Shown: in pieces, positions 51,950 through 61,900 of the stretch | Layout: each line of letters opens with the position of its first letter | How positions within the stretch are numbered: the first letter of the stretch is position 1 | Notes under the pieces: generated by a model | Databases searched by the model: none | What the model saw: the letters and a program-made list of their open reading frames with translations, nothing else | Told to the model about the DNA's origin: nothing | NCBI GenBank assembly: GCA_031549085.1 | Contig: JAVBQL010000021.1 | Coordinates: 16,070 to 80,069 of the forward strand | Length of the DNA stretch: 64,000 nt | Origin: JAVBQL01 sp031549085 | Lineage (GTDB): Bacteria > Spirochaetota > GWE2-31-10 > MWDO01 | Direction of reading: 5' to 3' | Program-made: the position numbers and the translations under genes

Positions 51950-53719
51950 TTAAATATTTTCAATTTTATTTTTTAATTCATTGATAAAAGTATGATAAGT
52001 ATCATTAATATCTTTCTTTTTCAATTCTTTTATTATATCTTTTTTTATTCTCTGCTTCTTTTCTTTATCATCTTTAATTACATCATCTATATTTTCTATT
52101 GCTGTCTTTGAATCATTGTATAAAAAGGTATTACATTCTTTTTGTAAACATTTTTCAATTAATTCTGTAGAAATAAAGTCTTCCATTGTTATAATACCTT
52201 GTACTGCATCAGAATAAGATAGCCATGCTGAGACATATTCTAAATAATTATTCTCAAAGTCTTTACGTTTATTATTGGAGGCTTTATCTGAATCTGTTAC
52301 AATAACAAATTTTTTATTAACTGAAATAAGCAGTTGAACAAGTGCATCAACTTTAAAAATGCCTTGAAGATAGATAATTCCAGTTTCTTTAAAGTCTTTA
52401 GTCATATTATGATAATTACAATATTTATTAAATAGTTCTTTATCTAACCACCCTTCAAAAATAATATTTTTAGGTTTTATTGTTTCAAAAATAGTTGTTC
52501 CAATTGCTCTTCTAAGTAGTTCATCGTCACGAAAAGGAGCGTTCTCATCATGCTTTTTTATTATAGTAACATCATCATTTTTTTCAATTATAAGGTGTCT
52601 ATCAATACAATTAGAATCTATCATATATGGTGAATGAGTAGTGTAGATAACCCTTGCTGTTTTAGCTATTCTTAATAGTTCATCGCGTAAATGCTCTGCA
52701 CTTGTTGGGTATAGGCTTTGATCTGGTTCATCAATTAATATAATATCTCGATCTCCAATCTGTTCTGAACGAGCTCCTGTTGATAGCATTAATAAAATAG
52801 TAATAAATTTTCTAAATCCATCACTTCTATCTTCAAAATTATATTTAGCTTTATTAACTATTTTTATTAACATTTCATAATCTCCATTTGGTTTTAGTTC
52901 AATTGAACTATCTTTAAAATCTTTCCAAATAGACTTAAATGTTTTTGTTACTTCATTGGAAATTTGAACTAATAAATTATCATAATCACCATCTTGTCTT
53001 TTTGCATCATCAAACTCTTTTTTTATATCTTGACGATTACATAATATAAACATGTTTTTTAAAGATTCATATTCTTCAGGATATGAAATAAAATTATTAA
53101 TATCAATACGACTTGGTAATAAAAGAGAATCACTATATTGCCAATAATGACACTGATAAGGAGATTCTTTATATATTTCTACTATAACATCAAAAAGACG
53201 CTTTCTTAAATCATCAGTATTTTGTTTTGTTCCTAGTTTATCAATATTAAAGTTTAATCCATTTAGATAGATATCATTTTCAAATTCAAAATCATTTATT
53301 GAATAATTCCAATATGCAAAGTATGGAGTTTTATTTTCTGCTATATCAATACGAATCAAAAAATTATAAAAAACTGTTTTTATAAAATCTAATAATGTTT
53401 TTTTATTCTTGAATGAAATTAAATTAATGTTTGTATATTCTCCTATAAAACAATCATATATTATCTGAAAATCAGGTTCAGATAATTTTATTACTACTCT
53501 AACAAAATAATTATTATCTTTTATAATTTCATTATCTATTCTTTTTCTTTTATCTTTATCTGTTACTTGATATTTTCCAAAAACCGCAGCGATTGCCTTC
53601 AAAATATTACTTTTACCAGCTTCATTCTTTCCCAACAATATCATACAATTATGTTCAATGTGAATAGTTTCAGATTTTATAGATCTGAAGTTTTCAATCA
53701 TTATTTTCGTAAGTTCCAT
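51950..53719 (-). CDS. OLD-family-like AAA ATPase with C-terminal TOPRIM nuclease domain
   Basis: 589 residues. The SMC/ABC-like ATPase has Walker A GKNEAGKSN (30-38), a signature helix near RSDGFRKF, Walker B DIILIDEPDQSLYP and a switch His in YTTHSPYM. A C-terminal TOPRIM-like region has the Glu in IIFEGWLDK and the Asp pair in VIVTDSDKAS. This layout is that of OLD nucleases, some of which act in phage defence or DNA repair. No partner gene (UvrD helicase, as in Gabija, or toxin) flanks it. The start is ATG 53719, with GGAG 6 nt before. A stem-loop lies upstream at 53784-53816. Confidence 0.78.
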   Translation of the reverse strand: MELTKIMIENFRSIKSETIHIEHNCMILLGKNEAGKSNILKAIAAVFGKYQVTDKDKRKRIDNEIIKDNNYFVRVVIKLSEPDFQIIYDCFIGEYTNINLISFKNKKTLLDFIKTVFYNFLIRIDIAENKTPYFAYWNYSINDFEFENDIYLNGLNFNIDKLGTKQNTDDLRKRLFDVIVEIYKESPYQCHYWQYSDSLLLPSRIDINNFISYPEEYESLKNMFILCNRQDIKKEFDDAKRQDGDYDNLLVQISNEVTKTFKSIWKDFKDSSIELKPNGDYEMLIKIVNKAKYNFEDRSDGFRKFITILLMLSTGARSEQIGDRDIILIDEPDQSLYPTSAEHLRDELLRIAKTARVIYTTHSPYMIDSNCIDRHLIIEKNDDVTIIKKHDENAPFRDDELLRRAIGTTIFETIKPKNIIFEGWLDKELFNKYCNYHNMTKDFKETGIIYLQGIFKVDALVQLLISVNKKFVIVTDSDKASNNKRKDFENNYLEYVSAWLSYSDAVQGIITMEDFISTELIEKCLQKECNTFLYNDSKTAIENIDDVIKDDKEKKQRIKKDIIKELKKKDINDTYHTFINELKNKIENI

Positions 53720-53939
53720 TTCTACTCCAATATTTTGATCTAATCTTAAGTTAAATTATATAGTTTATACATTTCGATTTTTCTTTAATTACTTTTCCAA
53801 AAAAAGAGTAATTAAAATTAGGAGTGATGTAAAAAAACACCTTATCTTACTATTTTAAGCATAACTTTAATTGTTTTTTAATAAATTTACAACAATTATT
53901 TGTTATAAATCGTAATGGTTCTTATTTAACAAACTTTTT

Positions 53940-56108
53940 TTATTGTTGTTTTTTTCTTATTGGAATAAATTTTATCTTTTTCTTATCGGGTTCTTTTTTT
54001 GTATTCTTTTTTAAGAAGTAGTTGTAGAGTTCTATTTGACTTCTTACTTGAGTTTTTTCATCTTTTTTAGGGCTATATTTTCCGTTAGAATCTAATTCCC
54101 TAGCTTTTACATTATCATTTAAAGTAATTTTAAGAATATCATTTATAACTTTTTTTAAATCATCATCTTCAACTGGAAATAGTGTCTCAATTCTTCTATC
54201 AAAATTTCTCTCCATCCAGTCAGCGCTTGACAGATAGATATTTTCTTCACCATTATTATAGAAATAGTATATCCTTGAGTGTTCCAAAAATCTATCAACT
54301 ATACTTATTACAGTGATATTTTCACTCATTCCCTTAACTTGTGGAACAAGGCAGCACATTCCTCTAACAATCAGTTTTATTTTAACATTTGCTTGTGATG
54401 CCTTATAGAGAGCTTCAATGATTTTTGTATCAACAAGGGAGTTCATTTTAGCAATGATTAGACCTTTTCCATATTTTTCTGCATTATTTATTTCATCTTC
54501 TATCTTTTTTAAGAAAAACTCTCTCAAATCAAGAGGAGCGGTAACCAATTTTTTCCATCTGGGTGGTTCAGAATAGCCAGTTAGGAGATTAAATATGTCT
54601 GATACATCGGCACCAAAACTATTTTTACAAGTAAATATACCGATGTCTGTGTATATTTTTGCGGTCTTATCATTATAGTTGCCTGTTGATAAATGTATAT
54701 ATCTCTTTATACCATCATCCTCATCTCTCACAACCAATGCAATTTTTGCATGAGTTTTTAATCCGACCAGTCCATATATAACATGACAGCCGCTCTGTTC
54801 AAGCTGTTTCGCCCAATTTATATTTTGAGCCTCATCGAAGCGAGCCTTTAACTCTAAAATGACTGTAACCTGCTTTCCATTTTTTGCAGCCATCTTAAGT
54901 GCTTTTATTATTGGCGAATCACCACTGGTTCTATATAGTGTCTGTTTTATAGCAAGTACTCTTGGATCTTTTGCCGCCTCTCTAATAAATGTAACAATTG
55001 GATCAAAAGATTCATATGGAAGATTTAATAATCTATCTTTTTTTGCTATTACATCAAATATAGTTGAATCATCAGGGATATCTATTGGTAATATAGGTGG
55101 TAGAGGGGTATCTTTTAAATGCTCAAATCCACTCATAAAGGCAATTTGTGAGAAGGCAGATAGATCAAGAGGCCCATCAAGCTTGAAACAGAATCCTTTA
55201 TAGTAGTCTATCATCTCATCAAGATAGTTTATTAGTTCCTCATTAGAGTTTGCCTCAACCTCCAGTCTTATTGGAAGCCCCCTCTCTCTCTTTCTTAATT
55301 CATTTTCTATTGTTATAAGAAGATCTTCAGCTCCCTCCTCATTTATCGAGAGTTCGGAGTCTCTTGTTATTCTAAATATACATGTGTCTACTACATTATA
55401 GCCTTTAAAAAATGAACCAACAAATAGCTTAATTAGCTCTCCTACATATATATATCTAACTTTTCCATCATAAGATTTTATTGGGACAAAACGCTCTTTT
55501 GAAGGATATGGAATAACTGCAAATTGTCTCTTTTTCTTATTGGGTTCTCCACTCTCATTTGGATTTTCATTTTCATCTTTCTCTTTTTTGGGATCTTTTT
55601 CTTCCTCTTCTTTCTCTATTTTGGTTAGAATATTTAAACTTGAACCGCTTAAGAATGGAAATGGTCTCGACTGATCTATTGCCATAGGTGTTAATACCAT
55701 AAAATATCTATTTAAAAAGAGCTCTTTCATTTGGTCTATATATTCTATTGGCAAAGTTTTTGCAGTATAAAAATATATTCCCTCTTGTTCAAGTTTTGGA
55801 ACTATGTCAGAGTTGAAACATCGATATTGCATATCAACAAGTTCTGCTATACTTTTACTTAAGCTCTCCAATATTTCTGTGGGGGATAGATTTGATACAT
55901 CTTTGTTGTAATAGTGAGATTTAGCCTGAGAGACGAGTGCTGCAACACGCACCATCATAAACTCATCTAGATTACTTGAAAATATAGATATAAATTTTAA
56001 TCTCTCCAAGAGTGGATTATCTTTTGATAGTCCCTCCTGCAAGACTCTATAGTCGAACTCTATCCAACTAAGCTCTCTATTAAAGAAATTATTTTGATTG
56101 TTATCCAT
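53940..56108 (-). CDS. ppk: Polyphosphate kinase 1
   Basis: Builds inorganic polyphosphate from ATP. The N-terminal FFNRELSWIEFDYRVL and SNLDEFMMVRV are conserved. The phospho-acceptor His is in GLKTHAKIALV, with the second catalytic His in RFLEHSRIYYF, and the HLSTGNYNDKTA block is present. 722 residues is slightly long because of a charged insert (about 165-194, Glu/Lys/Asp/Asn-rich) before RQFAVIPYP. The start is ATG 56108. It follows ppx by 21 nt, so the two form an operon. Confidence 0.96.
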   Translation of the reverse strand: MDNNQNNFFNRELSWIEFDYRVLQEGLSKDNPLLERLKFISIFSSNLDEFMMVRVAALVSQAKSHYYNKDVSNLSPTEILESLSKSIAELVDMQYRCFNSDIVPKLEQEGIYFYTAKTLPIEYIDQMKELFLNRYFMVLTPMAIDQSRPFPFLSGSSLNILTKIEKEEEEKDPKKEKDENENPNESGEPNKKKRQFAVIPYPSKERFVPIKSYDGKVRYIYVGELIKLFVGSFFKGYNVVDTCIFRITRDSELSINEEGAEDLLITIENELRKRERGLPIRLEVEANSNEELINYLDEMIDYYKGFCFKLDGPLDLSAFSQIAFMSGFEHLKDTPLPPILPIDIPDDSTIFDVIAKKDRLLNLPYESFDPIVTFIREAAKDPRVLAIKQTLYRTSGDSPIIKALKMAAKNGKQVTVILELKARFDEAQNINWAKQLEQSGCHVIYGLVGLKTHAKIALVVRDEDDGIKRYIHLSTGNYNDKTAKIYTDIGIFTCKNSFGADVSDIFNLLTGYSEPPRWKKLVTAPLDLREFFLKKIEDEINNAEKYGKGLIIAKMNSLVDTKIIEALYKASQANVKIKLIVRGMCCLVPQVKGMSENITVISIVDRFLEHSRIYYFYNNGEENIYLSSADWMERNFDRRIETLFPVEDDDLKKVINDILKITLNDNVKARELDSNGKYSPKKDEKTQVRSQIELYNYFLKKNTKKEPDKKKIKFIPIRKKQQ

Positions 56109-56129
56109 CTACAAGTTCCATCTCTTTTT

Positions 56130-57674
56130 TTAGAATATTTTATTGCTTTTTGGAATTAACTCAACAGTTATTCCAAAAAAATCTTCAAAAAGATCCTTTT
56201 TCTTATTTAGTGAGTATATTTCAGCATCTATATCACCTTTGGCATTGGCTTCTATTGTTAGACTTTTTCTACCCTTTATTATCTTTATTGTTGGTATTAA
56301 TTGAATGTTGCTGTTATCAAGACTGTCTGCTATTCTAAGAATAGCAGACAATTTTTTTACTACTATCCTATCTTTTTCAGGAAGACTCATAAAATCTGTA
56401 TGAGACTCTTTTGGAGGTGAATATCTATGATATCTTGCAATGTTGGCTACAACTTTTCTCTCCAAGTCTGAAAGGTAGAAAAAATCCTGAACGTTTATTA
56501 TATAAAAACTATGTTTGTGGTGAGACCTGTTTGATATTGATGAACCAACATCATGAAGAATTGCTGCAACTGTTAAATATATCTTCTCTAAGCTACCAAG
56601 ATTATGTATATCTTTGGTTTCATCAAATATTTGCAATGCAAACTCCAAAACTTTCATTGCGTGGATTTTGTTATAATTTAATTTTCTACCAATATTCATA
56701 GCGTTTATTCTTATCTGCTCATCCATAAGGTTTATGAACTTATCAGAACCTATGCCATGAACCATATCCTCAAGGATTGCATCCTGCAAGTCAAAATTTG
56801 GGGTAATTATCTTACTTGAGTTTAGATAGTGTACAATTTTTGATAGAATGATGCATGATGGGGCAAATGTGTCTATATATTCACTTGGTATTTTCCATTT
56901 ATTAGCCAACTCATCTTCTGTTGTATTTTTTATGCTTTTTATAAACTTTTCTAATGATGATGATTGAATGTAGGAGATATCATTTTTATTATGGTTGTTT
57001 AGAATGGTAGATATCTCATTTAGATCATTTCCAATACCAAAAACCTTTCTTACCTTAAATCCCTCAATATCTTTTAAAAGATCTCTTAGTTCATTATCAA
57101 CAGCAACATTAAGGTATTTATAAAATGCCTCTTCAGAACTGTTGTATTGTAAAAAGTTCTGTTTTAATTTTAGTGCACCAATTGGAAGAGATCTTGAGAA
57201 TAGAACATGTTTTGTATTAAAAATAGTAAGTTCTACGCTTCCTGCACCCAAGTCTACTATACAGTCAATCTCATTTGGGTCTGTAATTTCAGCTCCAGCT
57301 ATCTTTATAAGAGCCTTATATATAAACAATATCTCTTTTAATGCTGGTAAAATTTCTACATCAATAGAGGCATATGTTTTTACGTTGTCTATAAAAACAT
57401 CATTGTTTGTAGCCTCTCTAACCGCTGTGGTTGCAAGGGTCTTTATTTTTGTTACCCTATATTCATCACATAGGGCCTTATATTTTTTTAGAGTTATTAT
57501 AGCGTTATCTATTGTGGGTCTTAAAATTTTTCCGTTTTTGAATGTGTCTTTACCTATTTTTATTGGTTGTCTTAACTCTTCTACTATGGTTATTTTATCA
57601 TCCACCACTTGAGCTATGCTCATTCTTATAGAGTTTGAGCCTATATCTATAGCAGCTATCAATTCTTTATCCAA
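56130..57674 (-). CDS. ppx: Exopolyphosphatase (Ppx/GppA family) with HD domain
   Basis: Breaks down polyphosphate or pppGpp. The N-terminal actin-like fold has AAIDIGSNSIRM, TTAVREA and the second phosphate loop IVDLGAGSVEL. The C-terminal ~200 residues contain an HD-like domain with LHDVGSSI and HHKHS, as in long Ppx proteins (514 residues). The start is TTG 57674, with GGAG 7 nt upstream. It is the first gene of the ppx-ppk operon under the promoter at 57741-57769, a common pairing of synthesis and turnover. Confidence 0.94.
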   Translation of the reverse strand: MDKELIAAIDIGSNSIRMSIAQVVDDKITIVEELRQPIKIGKDTFKNGKILRPTIDNAIITLKKYKALCDEYRVTKIKTLATTAVREATNNDVFIDNVKTYASIDVEILPALKEILFIYKALIKIAGAEITDPNEIDCIVDLGAGSVELTIFNTKHVLFSRSLPIGALKLKQNFLQYNSSEEAFYKYLNVAVDNELRDLLKDIEGFKVRKVFGIGNDLNEISTILNNHNKNDISYIQSSSLEKFIKSIKNTTEDELANKWKIPSEYIDTFAPSCIILSKIVHYLNSSKIITPNFDLQDAILEDMVHGIGSDKFINLMDEQIRINAMNIGRKLNYNKIHAMKVLEFALQIFDETKDIHNLGSLEKIYLTVAAILHDVGSSISNRSHHKHSFYIINVQDFFYLSDLERKVVANIARYHRYSPPKESHTDFMSLPEKDRIVVKKLSAILRIADSLDNSNIQLIPTIKIIKGRKSLTIEANAKGDIDAEIYSLNKKKDLFEDFFGITVELIPKSNKIF

Positions 57675-57740
57675 AGTAAAACTCCAATGATTTTATTGCG
57701 TAAACAACAAACTTTGTTTATTACTAACATTTAAATCAAT

Positions 57741-57769
57741 AATCTACAAGAAAAAAAATATAAGGTCAA
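57741..57769 (-). promoter_or_regulatory. Promoter of the ppx-ppk operon
   Basis: On the minus strand TTGACC (57769-57764) and TAGATT (57746-57741) with 17-nt spacing, about 67 nt before the TTG start. Confidence 0.6.
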
Positions 57770-57847
57770 TTTTTTTTGGTATAATTTACATATTATGAGT
57801 TTATTTTAAGATTATTTTAGGAGCTACTCTCTAAAAATCCGAAAGAT

Positions 57848-58633
57848 TTAGAATTTTAGAATAAGATCTTTCATATTCTCTATTTTTTGATAATTTGGGA
57901 TATTTTCGATATTTATAGCTTTAGTATTGTTATAATTTATATTGTCTATAATAAGAGATAGTTTTGCCCCTGTCCCAGAAGAGCAATTTACAGTTTTTGT
58001 TGAAAAAGCTCCATCACTATTTTTTATATATGTTATAGAGTCTATTGATGTTGTTCCAAAATATTGGCTGTTTATTTTAGCTTTTGTTATATTGTAATCG
58101 GAGTTTATATTTATAGTATATTGTGATGCCTCATCACTTATCTCAAGTATATATTCTCCCATTTCATACTTGATATCCATAAGCTCAATAGTTTTTGAGA
58201 ATGGAATACGTCCCAAAAAGAAGTAGCAGCACTCTATAAGATTGACATTTATCCCTATAAATTTAGAAAAATCCATATCAGCAAATGCAAAGTTCATATA
58301 TTGTCTGCCAACATGGTTCATAAATAGTATTTTATCAAAGTTTGCTATTACGATTTCTGTGATATCTCTATTTAAAAAGGATAATTTTAATACAAGATCT
58401 CCCTTTTTTAGAGAGCCATAGACATTAAACTTTATGAAGCCGCTTGGGATCTCTTTTACCCCAGATATTTTTATTAATCCTGTTATATCTATTTTATCCA
58501 GTTTTTCAGACTCTTTTTCTAGATTTTTTAGAATTATATTTTTTACTACATCTAGGTTTTGCTCTTTTTTTACTGTTGAACATGATACTAGTAAAATTAT
58601 GACTATTGTTAGTATTGTTATTTTTATTTTCAT
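57848..58633 (-). CDS. LolB/DUF4292-like lipoprotein
   Basis: 261 residues with a lipoprotein signal (MKIKITILTIVIILLVSCST) and a body of alternating beta strands: IDITGLIKISGVKE, FIKFNVYGSLKKGDLVLKL and GEYILEISDEASQYTINI. This is reminiscent of the LolA/LolB/DUF4292 fold that carries lipoproteins or lipids across the periplasm. The match rests on fold pattern only. The start is ATG 58633. It is separated from ppx by 173 nt containing the ppx promoter, so it is probably independent. Confidence 0.7.
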   Translation of the reverse strand: MKIKITILTIVIILLVSCSTVKKEQNLDVVKNIILKNLEKESEKLDKIDITGLIKISGVKEIPSGFIKFNVYGSLKKGDLVLKLSFLNRDITEIVIANFDKILFMNHVGRQYMNFAFADMDFSKFIGINVNLIECCYFFLGRIPFSKTIELMDIKYEMGEYILEISDEASQYTININSDYNITKAKINSQYFGTTSIDSITYIKNSDGAFSTKTVNCSSGTGAKLSLIIDNINYNNTKAINIENIPNYQKIENMKDLILKF

Positions 58634-58941
58634 ATCTATATTTTAAACTCCACTACTATTTTTTAAGATTATTCTAAAATAAAAACTTTTAAATAAAGAC
58701 TATAATGCAAAAAGTAACATTTATATTTAATAACTAACATAAAGAAAAATAGTTTACAATATTTTATTGCAATAACTTTTATTTATTATTAGTTTTTTTT
58801 ATATTTATTTATATCAAATAAAAAGATTATAAATTTTAAAAAAAATATAATTGACATATATTAATAAATATTTAATAATTAAAATTCTAATGAATTTCAT
58901 TTAAAAACAGCGTTTGGTTTCATAATTGGGGGGTTTGTGGG
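58634..58941. other. Intergenic region before the giant coiled-coil gene
   Basis: Strongly AT-rich, with no ORF or RNA gene. It holds the plus-strand promoter at 58851-58878. A G-rich stretch near 58928-58940 precedes the ATG at 58942 and may act as the ribosome binding site. Confidence 0.4.
58851..58878 (+). promoter_or_regulatory. Promoter of the giant coiled-coil gene
   Basis: TTGACA at 58851-58856 and TAATAA at 58873-58878 with 16-nt spacing. Confidence 0.55.
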
Positions 58942-61900
58942 ATGGATTATGTTTTTATAATATTTGTCTCTGTTATTACATCTCTTATTTTTTTCATAAT
59001 TCATAAAAAAACAGATCGTATCCACAAACATGCCAATGATCATAAGAGAGATTTTTCTCGCCTTTCACAATTGGTCTGTAGAGCCAAAGATGACATAGCA
59101 AATCTTCAAAAAGATACTATAGAGTTTATCGACATTTCACGAAGTGAGTTTATAGAAGATTTTAAAAAAGCTAACAATGTTAGAGAAGAACTTGGCAATT
59201 TAATTGATATTGCAAAAATAAATAGCAGCGAATTAATTAATGTCAGCAGAAAAGTAAGCTCCCTATTTGTGAGAACTGAAGCAATTGATGAGGAGATAGC
59301 CAAACTTGCTGAAGTTGTAAAAGAGATTAAGGATAGTGAAGATTTTATTAATAGTGTTTTTGAAAAAATTGATGATTTTAAAAATCAGTTAATAGAGGTT
59401 GATGAGAGTGTTGGCTCTATATTAAATAGAGTTAAGATTGAGAATGAGGCTGTCTTAAAAAATGTTGTTAATGAGGTCTTCTCTGAAGTAGAAAATAGGC
59501 TTGAATCTGTAAGCAAGAGCTACTATGATGTAGAAAAAAGTATTGAGGATAAACAATATGAGCTTGTAGATACCATCAATGATTTTAGAGAGAGAGTAGA
59601 TTCTGATATATCAAGTACAAAAGATAATTTAGATCAATTTTTGAGAGAACAAGAGGGGATTTTGGACTCTAGTTCAAAAGATCTGCTTCTTGAGATAAGA
59701 AAAATTGAGAGTGATTTAGATAGTTTTAAAAGCACTTTTTTTGACACAGTAGTTGAAGAGTTTAATAACCTAATTTTGGTAAACAACTCTAAAATAGAGA
59801 GTTTAAGAAGTGAGTTTTCAAAGACAGAGATAGATTTTAAAGAGAGAATTGAAAATAGGTTATCTGAGTTCACAACTAGTGTTTCTAATGTAGAGGAGAG
59901 AGGTGACTCCATATACAAAAACTTAAAAGCTCAAATTGTATCAGAGAGAGATAGAGCTATAAATGGAATAAGAAAAACATTTCAAAACATTATGAGTGAG
60001 ATGTCTAACTTTAATGACAAGATGCAGGGTGATACAAGAGAGAATCTCACTCAGGTAATAAGACTTAATGAGAACAAGATAAGGCTAATAAGCGAAACTG
60101 TAAAACAGGCTGAAAATGAGACAAACATAGCATTGGCCAACTATCAAAAGTTAATACTAGACACAACTAATAAATATGAATTATTAAAAGATAGCCTTAA
60201 TAGTGATATTGAGGAGCAAAAGGCTGGGTTTGATAGCCATATCACAAACCTAAGTAGAAGATTCCTTAATAATGTTGATGAGACATTTGATAGCCTATCT
60301 AATGGTGTGATTACAAAGAGAGAGGATATCACAGGTCAGTTTGACAATCTATTTTTAGAATCTGAAAAGAGGCTTCATGAGGTTGCCTCAAAACTTAAAG
60401 ACAAAATATCTATTATAGAAGAGAATATTGAAAATAAGACAGAGGAGCTTCATCAAAATATATTATCAAACCAAGATGTATTGGAGAGTCAAATCAAAAG
60501 TGATCTTGAAATAAAATATGATGAGTTAAAACAGAGTGTATATAGTAGAGTTCAAACAAACTATTCTGAACTTGATGATTTTGTTAACACAGCAAAAAAT
60601 GAAATTAATTTATTAAAAGATAATCTTTTAGATAAAATAGAGCAATCAAATATAGAGGTTGAAGCCTCTAAAGATGACTCTCTAAAGATCCTTGATGTTG
60701 CTAAAGAGGATATTAAGCATGAGTTGTCACATCTTGAGGAGGAGATTAATAATGCTCTTTTGAAACAAGAGAAGAGAATCGCTGAACTTGAAGATGATTT
60801 TGCTGTTAGACTAAACTCTATAAATGATAACTTTATGTTAAAGATAGATAGCCTTAATGATAGCTACAGCGAAACTGTATCTTCAATAAAAGAGAGAGCA
60901 AACGATCTTGAAAATGACTTTAGCACTAATCTTAACAGTATTGAAGAGAGCTATAGAGAGAGGTTTGATGAACTTTATAGAAATAGTTTTAATAATTTTG
61001 AAAAGCTAAATGAAAAATATGATGATACTGCTCAAAATATAAATAGATTAGATAAAAAGGTTGAAAAGGATATCAGTGAGCAGATACAAATTGGAAAGTT
61101 GGAAATATCAAATATTATTAATAACAATATAGAGACTATCCAAAGTGAGTATGAGATTCTTAAAGAGGAATCCAGAGCTGTTATAAGTAACTATCGAAAT
61201 GATCTTGAGATGGTGAAGAATTCTATAAAAAATATAGAAAGTGAATATGAGGAGCGTTTAACAAGTAAGTTTGATGACGTTGATAATTCTCTTATTATAA
61301 AGATGAAATCTGTTGGTGATATCGTTGAAAAGATAAGAGAGATAAATGATAACTACAACATAAAATTGAGCGATCTTGATGATAAACTTAATAGTTATGA
61401 AAATGAACTGACAGATAGAGCGATTAAAGTTGAAAATATAATAATTGAAAAGGGAGAGCAAATTCTTTCATCTAAGTTTGAGAGAGTTTATGAACTGGAT
61501 AAAAAATATAGCTCTCTAGTTGAAAAAATTGATGCAGTTAATTCTGATATAGATTCACTAGTATTGAATAGAATTGAAGGTGGAAAAATAGAGCTTGATA
61601 CTATCCTAAAAGATGGTATAGATAAATTAAATAGTGATTATAGAGAGTTAGAAAATATACATGAAGAAAAAATAGAGACCTATAAAAATGAATTAGAGAA
61701 AGTAAAAACAAATATCAATCAATTAAATCAAAATTTTACAAAACTCTTCTCTGAAAAACTTGATGAGACAGACAGCAGAATAGATGCCAAGTTTAATGAG
61801 ATTAATCTTCTATATAATTATCATATAGAAGAGCTAAATAATAGACTAAATAGTATAGATAAAAATTATAGTGATAAGAGTGAAGAGCTTATAGAAGAAA

